Below, in pieces: positions 12,576 through 24,861 of a stretch of 64,000 nt of DNA (positions are counted from its first letter, which is position 1; every line of letters begins with the position of its first letter). A model generated the notes under the pieces. That model worked only from the letters and a program-made list of their open reading frames with translations, had not been told where the DNA came from and searched no databases. The stretch is from Maylandia zebra (taxonomy: Eukaryota > Chordata > Actinopteri > Cichliformes > Cichlidae). The stretch spans positions 35,395,509 to 35,459,508 of the forward strand of contig NC_135182.1 in NCBI RefSeq assembly GCF_041146795.1, given 5' to 3'. Position numbers and translations under genes: made by a program.

Positions 12576-15500
12576 GCACAGGTGCGATGGCACTGCTTTG
12601 ATGCTTGTGCCAAAAGGTTATACGCGTTAAATTCACACTTTCATATTTAAGAATCGTTTAAAGCAAAGACTTTAAAAACGAAACACATGTCGCACGTTGG
12701 AAGTTATTTTTAATATTGTGTATATTTGTAGGTACTTGCATGTGTGATCACCTATCTGGCCAAGGGCATATCCATTGAAATTCAACACCACTGTGCTGCC
12801 CTCACACCTGACTTTGTTCCACTGCAGTGATGCAATCAGTCACAAGTTAAACACGGACTAAATCAACCTGACACGTACCTCTGTCCTTCCACAGACCATA
12901 ACCCACACTCTCAATGCCACCACGGACGCTACTCAAGCAGCTGCGCGTTGGATTGTAACAATAACCCAAATTCATATTTTACTCATAATGTTACGACCGC
13001 AGTCTGCAAACGAGTCTGGCTCAAAGGGGCAAAAATAGTGGAAACTTTGCAAGTGCTGTAAAGCTTCGACTACAACACACATCAGAACACATCAGTGCAT
13101 TTCATTTGCGTTTATATTGCACACCGTCCTTTGTGGAATTTATTCCTCATTTTCCTCAAAATTTCAATCTGACGTGATTTTTTCTTCTAAAAAAGGAATA
13201 AAAACAGAATGAACGTTCAAATTCATCAGAAGTAATTTTATATGATTTTCCACACAGTCTCAGTGTGCGAACACTGCTGAAAATGTAATCTTAGAGGGAC
13301 TCATCACCCACATTTGAAGCCGTTTAAACTGCTAAAACTGTGCTGATGTGCAAGTGATGTACAGATGCGGTTTTGCTTTGATATTAAATGTTTTAATGAT
13401 TACAGGTCCAAATGCAAAAGCCCAGAAACTGCATTTACGCTTTGCTAGAATTTAGTATTCATCTATAAATATGAAAAGCTGCACAAAATCAGAGCCCATC
13501 AACACGTTATTAATTAAAAGATCAGATGGATTAACTCACAATAGATAAGTTTCACTGTGACTGTTTTAATATTCTTAATGTTCACACAGCAAACATCTGG
13601 AAATGCAGAATGAACATTGCACACATTTGTTCTGCAGCAGTTTTAGTCATGCTCCCTTTCTCTTTGTAGTTATTTAATAATAGTCGGCAATGGAAATAGA
13701 CATTTAATAACACATTAAGAAATTTGCACTGGCTTCTGTCCGATGAAGAAAATTAAACGAGAAAGTTGTCTAGTAAATACAGCTCCAGTTGATTTTTGAC
13801 TCATATTGATTGGGTTCAGACGCTGTTGCCGGTTCATACTGTAATCCCATCACTGATGGAGAGAGAGAGAGCAGATGAAGATGGATTCCTCAAAACTGTA
13901 GATGCCCAAAGTGGGTCAGAAATGTCTCTCGGGTTCCTTCAGCAGTAGACTGTCCTCCCAATAACTTTGGCTGAGATTGTGCCAAAATCTGTCAGGTGCA
14001 ATTTAGTGATGGTGAAGATTTTCATGCTTATGGCTTCCAAGTGATGACCTCAAGCTGGTCATTCCCTCTGCCGCTTTATAGTCAGAGTGGGTTATTGATT
14101 ACGTGCACGATCAGATCAGTGCAACCTGGGTTCAGTTTGCTTCAGCGATGAACCTTTGTGATTCTCCTTTCCAGACAGCGCTGTTATTGTCAGACATGAT
14201 GCATTGCATCAAAAATTCAGATCTGTGATAACAGCTCTGATATTCTGATAACTCACAGTAAAGCTGCACCAGTATGTTTGCAGGCTACTGGTCTACAACA
14301 GTCTGTTTCTCCACGGTGGATCAAACCATCGTGTCTGTGAAGCCATTCTGAGGTAACAGGCAGACACTTCAAACTTATTCCGCTGGGTTGACAGTTCATA
14401 TGACGTGATAGTGATTTGCAGTGGAAAAAGCAAGTTGGTACAAACAGCAGCGCAGCAAACCAGTGTGAAGAATACCTTAGGGCAATATTAGATTAGCAGG
14501 AACTTAGTGTTAATTTGATTCAGCCTTCTTGCACAGCTAATGATGTTTTTCTAACTGTTGAGACAATGTTCAAAACGGACTTTGTTGACTGATCCGTTCA
14601 GCTTCTGTCTCACATCCTGGCCTCGCTCGGCCTGATGTTATCCGTGTTTTCTGGCATCCACAACTCCTCAGAAGTGATATGTTGGCACCTCTAACTGTTT
14701 AAACTTGTTACTTACACAAAGAAAAGAGTTGAATGCATCTAACCAAAGCAACAGTATTTTTTCATTGCTTTATTGTAACTGAAAGGTGTCTGCGTGACAA
14801 ACGTATACGGATTGCAGAAAGTTTTGTTTATCATTAGCTGAGCTGTAAGGCTTCGTGTCTCCATTGCCTCGTTCCTCTCGGTTGTGGAGCTCACATAACA
14901 CATAGTCACGCTGAAGCAGATAATTGGCCTCCAGTGGCAGGAACAGAACATGGTGTGATGTTTTAGCAGACAGAGCTGTGCTGCGTGGAGAGTGCTGCAT
15001 TGATATGCCGGCTGGAACCAACCACAACAAAATTAGAAAGTTATGAAAATTGAGTTATCTCTCAATGATCTATAAATAACTGCAGCATAGTTGCGAGCAT
15101 AAGCATGCCAATTGAACTGTGCTTTATACTGGGTGTTATCTCACCCACCTTACACACTCTCTCTGCCCCACTTTCTCTCTCATCTTGCCCCTCGCTCTGC
15201 TGGATAAGTGTGTTTTGTTAGGGAGGGCTGATTCTTCATACTTGGCTGAGGCTTTATGGACAATAAAGATCTGATTTCAAAGTCCAGCAGGGTGTTGGGC
15301 CTGGGGTCTTGGCTCAGCTTTAGCTGCCTGCTGGGAGGAGACACTGCACAGCCCCCAACCAGATGGCCTTCAGCCCACATACAGTAGATTCATATTGTAC
15401 ATGATGTGTAGCATTGACACGTCTGTCTCTTTTAACCGCTACGGGCTCGGCCAAAGCCCTCTGACCTCCTTGAAGTGACCTCTAGTGACCTTGTTTGAAT

Positions 15501-16270
15501 AATTTGTGGTATTTTGAAGTTCTGTGTTTCACCCCTTACAGATGTGCATATAGAGTTGACATGGAAAACGGGTCATTTCAGCAGAACTACAGTTCAGCGA
15601 AACCAATGTTTTAACCTAAAATAGAGTGAAGTCATGTGACTGCCTGCTCAATATTTAATCCGTCCAACAACATGTAAGCTTTGGCAGACACTGGATAACA
15701 GGGATTTCTGGTGACTAGGCTACCGATGTTTCTCTTATCTCTGCTTGTTAGTTTTACAGCAAGGGTTCGGCACAAAGACACTTACACAGATGCTCACCAA
15801 CAGAGTCGACGCTGCTCTCTAGTTTGAGTCGACTCTGCTCTCCGTCTTTCCTCGGGCTGGCATCATCTCAGTAGTTCACTCCCTGTTTCATCTTAATCAC
15901 ATAGCTCAGTATGGAGATATGCGACATGTCCTTCCAGCATGTATTATACATCTGTAGGGACTTAGATCAGTGTTACAATGGAGAACGCCCTGATAGATAC
16001 AGGAGCTTCACTAAAAGCTGCCAGCAGTGCATTTTTTAGTCATTACATTAAACTTATAACATGAGTTTTGTTGTACAAGATATTTTGCAGTTGGGGAACA
16101 ACCGAGTGGCAGAGTGGAGGCAGGCATTTACTGGTGACACGATGGGCGTCTGACTCAGCGTCGTAGGCCAAACGTCTTTAGGTGTCCCGATGCTTCCTCT
16201 GTTGACCCCAAACTCCAACACTGTGCGTTGTTATTTCACCGCACATCACACTGATACATATGAACAGCTG

Positions 16271-16344
16271 GAACAAAACTAATCTAATAGGTCTGATCTT
16301 TGAATAGCTGTTCAAAGATCAGACCTATTAGATTAGTTTTGTTC
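16271..16344. repeat. Perfect 34-bp inverted repeat (hairpin)
   Basis: The left arm 16271-16304 and right arm 16311-16344 are exact reverse complements over all 34 positions, separated by a 6-nt loop (TAGCTG). The arms begin GAACAAAACTAATC and end GATCTTTGAA. No transposon ends or target duplication are evident around it. Confidence 0.97.
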
Positions 16345-17299
16345 AACAGCCGGCTCTGATTCATCTAAATATTCGTTAAATTTACGTTTCATTTCAACGA
16401 CTCCCTGGAGATTACATGAGAAACAAACAGCAGTTACAACCGTTGTTGCCATAGTAAACTTTGAGGAAGTTCAAGCTACAACTGTTGTCCAGAATGAAAG
16501 TTTCCTCCAGTGTACGGCTCGGATGCTCCCACAGCACTATGAGACTGTACTGAGCAAGTATTATCATGCTTACATGCTAACTGGCTTAAACTTTGCAAAC
16601 ATCGTACTTGCTAAACATCACAGCAGCTTTGCCTGCGTGGGTGTTTGACTCGTCTCTGTGCTGGATGCCTCGTGCACGGACTCGTAGATGTTTGTGACTG
16701 GGTTGCTGTGTCGTATTATTGTGTCCTACAAGGATCATCAGAACAGAAACAATGCTAAATGGAAAAGTGTGTGCATCGAGCTGTGTTTTCCCCTGTGGTC
16801 TGTCATCAATTGAAGTAAAAGAACATTGGTCTCGATTATGAAGTGTTCCCTCCCACCCTTCTCCACCTAGGACAAGCTAACAGGCCTAACCCCTGCCCTG
16901 CCACACCTCTCATGCACATGCTACACACACATTCCCCCTCTGACACTGCTTTCATTTGGGCGTGAAATAGATTCCTACTGTCTGCCAGAATGCACCACCT
17001 ATCTCTGGATGTGATTCTTTTTTTCCTTCCCTTTTTTCCTTTCTGTGTGCCACACGTGTACCCTTTTGTTTTTCCAGAGAAAAATACCTTGCTCACAAAG
17101 CTCGTCCCCAGAAACACATTCCCGGGTGATTATGACCGAAAAATGATTTGAAATCCCACAGGGACTAATATTTTATTTGACAACGAGAATTAGGTCTAAA
17201 TAAGAAACACATGATGGTCCTAACCTTTTTAAAACAAACCACAGTCATCCCTGGAATCCCCAGGAGAAAGGCATGTTCATGAAATTCCTTCATAACTGG

Positions 17300-17326
17300 C
17301 ACACACACACACACACACACACACAC
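17300..17326. repeat. CA microsatellite
   Basis: About 13 uninterrupted CA units. Confidence 0.95.
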
Positions 17327-17872
17327 TGAAAGTGTGAGAGAGATTGTAGTATAAAATATTAATACCTCCTGCTGCCACATGATTTTACATGTCCAGGAGC
17401 AGAAAGTCTGTTTTCAGAGAGGAAAGAACTGAAGTTATGCAAAATGTTCTTGTTAGAGCAAGTAATGAAAGTAAACCCTGTCTACGATCAGTCAACAAAA
17501 GCTGTATAATTTAGTGTTTGCCAAGTGTCAGCTCCGTAACTCTGTCATAATTTGACACATTATTTGGATCATAACAGTTTGCAGACACTTGGATCTCCCA
17601 GCTATCTGGAAGAATCATCTATAAATCTGCAGAACTGATGGTGATGGGTTTGACTTGTGGTTCGAGTAAGCAGGTAATGACCTTTTCTAATCAGACACTA
17701 AATCACCTTCAGCCTGCTACTCACAGACATTTCAAAGACGCTAACGAGGCTAAAGCCATCCAGAGCCGGCAGCCTCGGTATGAGCAATCAAAGCAGTTAT
17801 AGCATTTACAAGTGAAAACAGGGTTGATGTCCTTTTATCTGGTGAAGTTATACAAATACTGGAGAATGATGC

Positions 17873-18749
17873 CAAGTGGTGGAGGGCTTTCGCTTTGGTG
17901 GCCTCAGAATCTCATCTCTGATTTTTGCGGATGATGTGGTTCTGTTGGCTTCATCGGGTGAGGGCCTCCAGCTCGCACTGGAACGGTTCGCAGCCGAGTG
18001 TGAAGCAGCGGGAATGAGGATCAGCACCTCCAAATCTGAGGCCATGGTTCTCAGCCGGAAAAGGGTGGAGTGCCCACTCCGGGTCGGGGATGAGTTCCTG
18101 CCCCAAGTGGAGGAGTTCAAGTATCTCGGGGTCTTGTTCGCGAGTGATGGGAGAAGGGAGCCGGAGATCGACAGACGGATTGGGGCTGCAGCTGCAGTAA
18201 TGCGGACGCTGCACCGGTCCGTCGTGGTGAAGAGGGAGCTGAGTGTAAAAGCGAAGCTCTCAATTTACCGGTCGATCTACGTCCCTACCCTCACCTATGG
18301 CCACGAGCTGTGGGTAGTGACCGAAAGAACGAGATCGCGGATACAAGCGGCAGAAATGAGCTTCCTCCGAAGGGTGGCTGGCCTCTCCCTTAGAGATAGG
18401 GTGAGAAGTTCGGCCATCCGGGAGGGGCTCAGAGTAGAGCAGCTGCTGCTCCACATCGAAAGGAGCCAGCTGAGGTGGTTCGGGCATCTGACAAGGATGC
18501 CCCCTGGGCGCCTCCTGGGTGAGGTGTTCCAGGCATGTCCCACCGGGAGGAGGCCCCGGGGCAGACCCAGGACACGCTGGAGAGATTATATCTCTCGGCT
18601 GGCCTGGGAACGCCTTGGTGTTCCCCCGGATAAGCTGGAGGAGGTGGCTGGGGAGAGGGAGGTCTGGGCCTCTTTGCTTAGGCTGCTGCCCCCGCGACCC
18701 GGCCCCGGACAAAGCGGATGAAAATGGATGGATGGATGGATGGATGGAT
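17873..18749 (+). mobile_element. 5'-truncated RTE/Rex3-like LINE with target duplication
   Basis: This is the 3' part of a non-LTR retrotransposon: one open frame for the C-terminal reverse transcriptase followed by a short 3' tail of ATGG/GATG repeats (18722-18749). The 12-bp duplication GGAGAATGATGC flanks it at 17861-17872 and 18750-18761, marking it as a target-primed insertion. A tetranucleotide-repeat tail and severe 5' truncation are typical of RTE-clade Rex3 elements of fish. Confidence 0.88.
17876..18721 (+). pseudogene. LINE reverse transcriptase C-terminal fragment
   Basis: A continuous 281-codon frame carries the reverse-transcriptase catalytic motif FADDVVLLAS about 20 residues in, the downstream thumb region with VEEFKYLGVLFASDG, and the conserved C-terminal block (AEMSFLRRVAGLS, LRWFGHLTRMP, RPRTRWRDYI). 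The N-terminal endonuclease and first reverse-transcriptase blocks are missing, so it cannot act alone. It has no stops or frameshifts, which suggests a fairly recent insertion. The Met at the beginning is incidental; the true ORF would start upstream in a full-length copy. Confidence 0.88.
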
Positions 18750-18761
18750 GGAGAATGATGC

Positions 18762-20462
18762 AAGTAATTTAAATGACTTTTGTTTAAATAGAAATTGCTG
18801 CACCTGCTTTGGTTTGATGATGACACAGTTTTATTCTCTGCTCAGAATAAAACTTGGTTCTATCACAAACTCACTCCACAGGAAGCATCGGGATTCGGTA
18901 TTTTGCACGTGGGCTGCAGGAATCGAACCACTGACCTTCTGACCAGTAGATGAACACTTGTCCTCCAGATGCCTCCACAGAGTCCTGAGGGAGGAGGACT
19001 GCCTCATGATGATGACTTTACTTTGAAAGTCTAAGGAGACTAGATTTTATTTTGGTAGGCTTGTGGCTGAATTAATCCACCTTTAGGAAGCCAGATGTGA
19101 GCTTTCGTCATCTGCGGTTCACTATGTTCCTCAGTCGTGCAGGATGACAGCGTTATCCTGCACCTTACCACCCATACAGCGCTGTACACATTCAGACCAC
19201 CGCACATTGTCAGGATTATGTCACAGCTGCCCTGAACTAACATTTCATTTTCAGTTTCTGTAGGTTTTAATCCACCGGTTTGCTCAACCTTTTTAATCAG
19301 TTATTGTTATTAATTTTTAAACAAGCATCTCACAAAAAGCTGAAGAAAAAGTAAAACATGTTTATTTTTAGACTAAGATTACACTTGTTTAATTGACATT
19401 TAGTAGCTTGATTGTTTTCAGACTTCTCAACAAAATCCAGGTATAATTAATAAAAATAGACTTTTTATTTTTCCCAAAATACTTTTGTTTTCTTGTTTTT
19501 ATGGTCTGATAAATTTGTCCAACAGCTAAAGTGATCTTTTTAATCTATTTTTACATCTCAAAGTACTTTAATCCCCAGAAATGGGCCTCTGAATGTATTA
19601 TAATAAATTCCATGCAGCTGATTATAGATATGAAGAACTACTAAACTTTCCTAATTTGCTGGAGGATAACCATTTGGACTGTGTTCTTTTTAATCCAATA
19701 ACAGCAGAACTCCGGTAAGACTGGGAGAGAGTATATGCTCTCCAAATGCGTCACATCCATTTGTGAGTAATGATAACATCATTGCTGAACTTTGATTATT
19801 AGATTAGATTTGGTCAACACATTGAGGGATTCTATTCCCATACAATGTGCATTTGTGGGTACACGGATGGAGCAGATGAATGTGTGTGGTGGCATGTGGT
19901 CCCACTGCGTGAACACGGTTTTAGAAGTTTCCAACACTTTTGGCAGTTTCACTCTGAAGCACAAGGACGTTTCTGTCTCTGAATCTTTAACGCAGTCATT
20001 GGTTGTAAGATTGTGGTTTATATGATGAAATGAGTTGGATCACCGGCGTCTCCTCCTCCAGATATTTTGCTGCTGCTGTTGCAAAGACGACCTACAGTTT
20101 AGTTTTTTCATCAAGATTTTCATAAGAAATAAAAACTTTTCGAATGTGAATTCAGTCTTTCACTTTTTTACAAAACACGACAAACACAGAGAGTCTCAGT
20201 GACTGTTCACTGTGATTCATCAGCATTACTGGCAGAACAGTAACTTTATTATAGCAGATCTTATCTGCTCTGCCCTCCTCACCATTTGAAAGCTCCGGGT
20301 CTTCTGGCTCTTTCTTCTTCGTCCAGCTCGTGTCCACAGGGCCTGTGGTATTGCTGCCTGTTTGCAAAGAGATAGAAGGACCAGCCAGATGGGTTTTACT
20401 CCCTCTCACACACACACGCACGCACACACGCACACATACACACACATACACACGCATGCGCG

Positions 20463-20508
<46 letters not shown>

Positions 20509-21556
20509 TTGCCTTGAAGATAGAGACACAAATGATTTTTTGTTCTGCCTTATTAAACCACTCACAAACTTTTTCTTAAGACGCACATCCTCATGTTGAA
20601 CTTCTCAAACAGATCAGATGTCAGAAAAAAAAATACACTAACAAGAAAATTAACAACAATTTGTTGCAAATATTATTACAAGTTCAGAAATGCAGAGACT
20701 TTCAGTTTAATTCATGCTCTAATTTCTGGCACAGCATATGCTGCTGTGTGACTGAACGAAACTCTCCACACAAACTCAGACTTTGGGGTCCGTTTCTTTG
20801 TGCATGGTGCCATCTTGTGGAGACAAGAGTCAGCAGCAGGGTTAATTCGGTCTGTTTGGTCTCATTGTCATCGTTCTGACCCCTCACAGACTCACAGACC
20901 GGACAGACAGCGCGCCCCTGATGATGTTTAAAAGTCGTCAAAGCGCAAGTGGAGCTTTTCAGATAAACTGCAAAAATAAATTTCCCTCGTACGGTCCCGG
21001 TAATTTTTCTTATAAAGATGATGAAGCCTTATTTCTGTACCATTATTTAATTCCAGAGGGTTTTGAGTTGGGTTTTTGTGCCCTTGTTGACTTGTTTAAA
21101 TGTGTTAAGGTTTCTTTAAGCAAACAGTATTGTTAAAGTTCTTCATCATGACTGAGCCAAGTGTCCTCTTTTTTGGAAATCAAACTATGGTCACCCTAGT
21201 AAAGGCCACTGTTGTAAAAAAAACACCCGGGTATCTGAGCCTAATAACACTTTATTTGTTAAATCTCTCTGGGTAAAATAACAGTAATATTTCCCCAAGA
21301 TGATCATCAGACAGCTTCCACTGTTTAGCTCTGCATTAGCACGCTACACAGTGCGTGTTATACCTGTGCGTCAGCGAATAGAAACACAACTGTATGAATC
21401 GTGCTCCGGGAGAAACTGAACTTATGACGTCATCTTAGACCGACCCACGCATCCTGACCTAAAGCAAACAGCTGACTCTGTTTGCTGGATGATCCAAATC
21501 ACCTGCAGCAGCCAGAGTCCTCACACCTACACAGACATGTGACCACAGTACTGCAG
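18762..21556. other. Intergenic, no gene recognised
   Basis: AT-rich DNA with short frames only. It contains a CA-rich microsatellite (20407-20508). I see no exon-like segment with convincing splice sites. Confidence 0.5.
20407..20508. repeat. CA-rich imperfect microsatellite
   Basis: Imperfect CA, CG and TA dinucleotides resolve into a pure CA run in the second half. Apparent open frames across it on both strands are low-complexity artefacts. Confidence 0.93.
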
Positions 21557-21558
21557 TA

Positions 21559-24500
21559 GGGGAGACCGGAGATAGTTGTAACATTTTTGACATTTGTCTG
21601 TAGCTTGGAGATCTTTTAAGGTAGTGGATTCAAAATGTAATGCAAAGTATTTACATGTCTCTGCTATTAAATAGTGCAGCTATTTTCTCTGCAGCACAAT
21701 TACCCATTGCATGGTATGGTCTCAAACACAAAGAGTGAAATGGTACAATTAACCCCATAGTCTGGGTTAGTTGTAACATACCCCGGGGTGAGATGTAACA
21801 CAATGAAATAAGGGTACTGACAAAATCTTAAGATGTAATCTATTTTATTCAACACCTGAATGCACTTATAAACATTTATGTAGCTATTTGTGTGTTTGTG
21901 AGTGTGTGTAGGAGTGTGTGACAGAGTGCAGAAATATAGATTTTGAACATACTGTAACAAAAACTTTTCACCAACTGAATTTTTCAATAATTTTGGTTGG
22001 CCTTCATTGAGTCTTCATTGGCTCAGTGGGGATTATAACCGACAACTCTTGCCACATTTGAACATAATAATTAACCTGAAAAAATGTAGCTGTGCACCAG
22101 CTTCATCAAATGAACTGTATGTGTTTCTGTCAAGTTTTTAATCACCATCAGAATCACAGTGGTGACAGATGTATGGCTGTCCTGGAGTGCAGGCCTCATG
22201 CGCCCACAGTGCACAGGTCAGGCACTTAACCCAAGCTTCTTTTGGCTTTGAGTTATTGAAGTTTTCCATGCACACAATACAGAAATTCTCAGCAGCATCT
22301 GAGGAATCTGTGTTGTCCTGTTCAGTGTTATTCATTTTCTGATTTTTCTTTCGTGATGTGGAAAGCTTGGATTGTTTTAGGTTTGTGGGAGTGGATTTGC
22401 CTTGTTTCTGGCACAGCCTCTTCTTTGGAAAACTTATTTTCCTGCTTCTCTGGTCTGCTTCAAGGGCCATCTTAACTGGTGTATCAGTGAGTATTGCTGT
22501 TTGTTTCCTTTTTCTTCCCGTTGAAGGGGTTTTTCTAGGTCCAGCTTTTGGTAAGGGTCGCACATCTTCTGGGTTAAAGCCCAAGGAGGTCTGTGGGTTT
22601 TCATCACAGCCTGATGAGGGAGCAGCTTGGAGGTCAGTTGGGAGACTGGAGATGTGAGCATCTGGAGGAGTGGTCATGTCGTCAGCTGTAGGACTGGTGA
22701 GATGAGCAGCAATAGGAGCGGACTGTTGGTCAGCTGGAGAAATGTCCATATGGACTGCTGGAGAAGGACGATCTGTGACCTGTGATGGAGCAAAGTCACT
22801 GTCCTCAAATATGTTTGGATTGTATGGCCAAATTCCACAGCACTGGAATCCAGCCTGTATATTCTTTGGTGTAGCTGCTGCTGGAAGTGCCGTCCTGACA
22901 AGACCTGGTATTTCATATATTGTTATGGTCTTTCCTGGATTCATTCTCATCCAGGAATCACTTGCACTGTTCACCATCTTTTTCAGTGGGCCATAAACAC
23001 TCCTGTCAAGTGGTTGGAGTTTGTGACTGCAGTGAGGGGGAAATGTGAGCATCACAATTCCATTGCTCTTGCAGAAGTCAATGGCTGCAATTGACAGGTG
23101 TGAACTGTGGTTATCCATGAGAAGAATCACTTTTTTTTCATTGCTGACCTTGGTGTGGTTTGCAAAGTGCTTTAAAAAGATGAGGAACTCTGTTTCTTGC
23201 ATCCATCCTGACTTATTTCCACTGCCAATACTTCCTACTGGCCCATCTCTGACAAAGTGGTCTGCATAACGTATGCGTGGGAACACAAACATTGGAGGAA
23301 TTGTGTTGCCAATGGCATTAACTGCACATGCAAGGGTGACCAGTGAACCTCTCTCTGCCGATGTCATTGCACCAACTTGTTTAGTGCCACGTTTTGCAAT
23401 CACTCTGTCTGGGTTTTGCACAGTTGTTATGCCAGTCTCATCAATATGTCATTTGCTGTTAAGGTGTGTCTCTTTAGCACTTCATCAAATTTTTTGAAAA
23501 ACATTGCTACATTGTGTTGATTAAAACTGGTGGCCCGTGCCAGACTTGTAGCCTCAGCACTTCTAATGGACAAAGTTGGGTTTCGTTTCATGTAGGCTGA
23601 GAACCAGTCTGGTCCAGCCCTTGAGAATTTGTCCCATGACTTTGGATATTTGCATCCATGTTTCACTGCAAGCTGATATGCCAGTTCTTTTACCTGTAAT
23701 TTTAATCACGAAATATGTTAGTATTTCTGATATACTATATTTTAAATTGCTACCATTACAAATTTCTAACTTTCCCTTGTCTTATCCTTTATTGCTTCCT
23801 ATCTGCTTACCTCACGTGGACATAGTCCATAAAATGCATCTGCAGCTCTCATCAGGTATTCTGTTAATTCCTTCTCTTGTTCATCAGTGAAGATCTTCTT
23901 TCCACTATGGTATCCTACACGTGGGAGTTCCATTGATCCCTGCTCTTCCACCTTCTTCCTCTCTTTACAAAATCGGTGCAAAGTGACATGGCAAATGCCA
24001 TACAATTTTGCCACAGATCTGGTGGACTTTCCCTGATTTCTAACATCATTTGATGCTCTCTCCAAAATACTGAGAGGCACCCCTCGGTCAGTCTGTCTTT
24101 TCCATGACCTAGGCATACTGTAATTCAAAGAAAACAAAAAAATATGAGTTAAAGTAATAGTGGGGTAAGTTGTAACATTTGCATGGTTGTTACAACTAAC
24201 CCAGGCTGTTGCTGTTACAACTGACCCAGACTCCTATAGCCACGATCTAGCTCGCATTACAGCTAACACCTAAAACATTAGCACTAAAGACATGCACAGA
24301 ATATATCCCCATAGACATACAAATAACATAATTTAAGTTTGATGAGTTTAACTGCAAAGCAGTTAGTGCTATTAGAAAATGAAATAAAGTCAAAAAACTT
24401 ACTTTTTGGCATACAAATTAGTTTCTTTCTTCTAAAATTGTCTGTGTTTGTCGAAGGGTGCTGATTTTTCACCAGTGATAGAAGAACTGAATTGCGCATG

Positions 24501-24594
24501 TACAGAGTGAATCACATGATTTGAAACTTAGCCCTGATTGGAGAAATTAGAAGTGTTACAACTGACCCACGTTACAACCATCCCCGGTCTCCCC
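21559..24594 (-). mobile_element. Full-length pogo-like DNA transposon
   Basis: A 3036-bp element bounded by TA target duplications (21557-21558 and 24595-24596). Its 24-bp inverted repeats begin GGGGAGACCGG and end GTTGTAAC, with two mismatches between ends. It encodes one transposase on the minus strand with a spliced N-terminus. The octamer GTTGTAAC (or its complement) occurs at least eight times in the terminal regions, several next to GGGTTAG/GGGTCAG, which suggests an array of transposase-binding sites. TA duplication, CENP-B-like helix-turn-helix and a DDE_1 catalytic domain place it in the pogo group of Tc1/mariner. Confidence 0.9.
22138..24116 (-). pseudogene. Pogo-like transposase with C-terminal PHD-type finger (one frameshift)
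   Basis: Exon A (23811-24116) starts MPRSWKRQTDRG and encodes a Psq/CENP-B-type helix-turn-helix. It ends GLCPRE at a GTAAGC donor. Exon B (from 23693) continues VKELAYQLAVKHG with a second DNA-binding unit (KSWDKFSRAGPDWFSAYMKR), then the DDE_1 catalytic core: IDETGITT (first Asp), LLMDNHSSH (second Asp) and HKLQPLDRSVYGP (third Asp). A long low-complexity linker follows, then a Cys/His finger (CIVC...WVKCLTC...WAHEAC...CHHC) just before the stop. A small deletion near 23446 shifts the frame between TANDI and DETGI, so this copy would not make full-length protein; otherwise it is intact. The finger resembles a PHD domain, seen in some pogo-like transposases. It could be read as host-domesticated, but the terminal repeats and frameshift argue for a transposon. 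Confidence 0.85.
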
Positions 24595-24599
24595 TACTG

Positions 24600-24835
24600 A
24601 AGTCACTTCTTTGGCTCCCAGCTCGACGCACAATTACTTTTAAAATCCTTCTGTTAGGTCGTAAAGCTCTAAGTGGTTTGGCTTCCAGCACCTCGCTAAC
24701 TTGCTCAGTGTCTATAGCCCAGTCACACCTCTCCGGTCATCAGCTGGGGACCTCTTAACTGACCCCAGAATTAGATCTGTGTCCTGGGGGCGCTTTCACC
24801 CTGGCCCTGAACGCTGCTCTGACCTGAGGTCATAA
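24600..24835 (+). mobile_element. Decayed LINE fragment (L2/CR1-like reverse transcriptase end)
   Basis: Translation gives SLLWLPARRTITFKILLL, then KALSGLASS and a downstream degraded region, like the C-terminal block of fish L2/CR1-type LINEs (usual form LHWLPVRYRIDFKILLLTYKAL). Stops and gaps follow. It abuts the right end of the pogo-like element, with a TG repeat (24837-24861) just beyond. Confidence 0.6.
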
Positions 24836-24836
24836 T

Positions 24837-24861
24837 TGTGTGTGTGTGTGTGTGTGTGTGT
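24837..24861. repeat. TG microsatellite
   Basis: About 12 uninterrupted TG units following the decayed LINE fragment. Confidence 0.95.

Larger units (their letters stand above)
11754..17860. other. Intergenic region upstream of wnt6
   Basis: The first kilobase upstream of the wnt6 start is relatively CpG-rich and should hold its 5' untranslated region and promoter; no clear TATA box could be placed. The rest is AT-rich with no recognisable coding exon. It contains the perfect hairpin at 16271-16344 and a CA repeat at 17300-17326. Confidence 0.5.

Noticed and set aside
18260..18826. 188-codon minus frame opposite the LINE reverse transcriptase
   Set aside because: Antisense shadow of a GC-rich coding frame; no family resemblance.
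18895..18950. Another B-box-like GGTTCGATTCC on the minus strand
   Set aside because: No tRNA cloverleaf and no recognisable SINE body; left unassigned.
20152..20599. Open frames of 89 and 144 codons through the CA-rich tract
   Set aside because: Low-complexity artefact of the microsatellite.
22358..23497. Plus-strand frames opposite the pogo-like transposase
   Set aside because: Shadows; no domain and no splice support.
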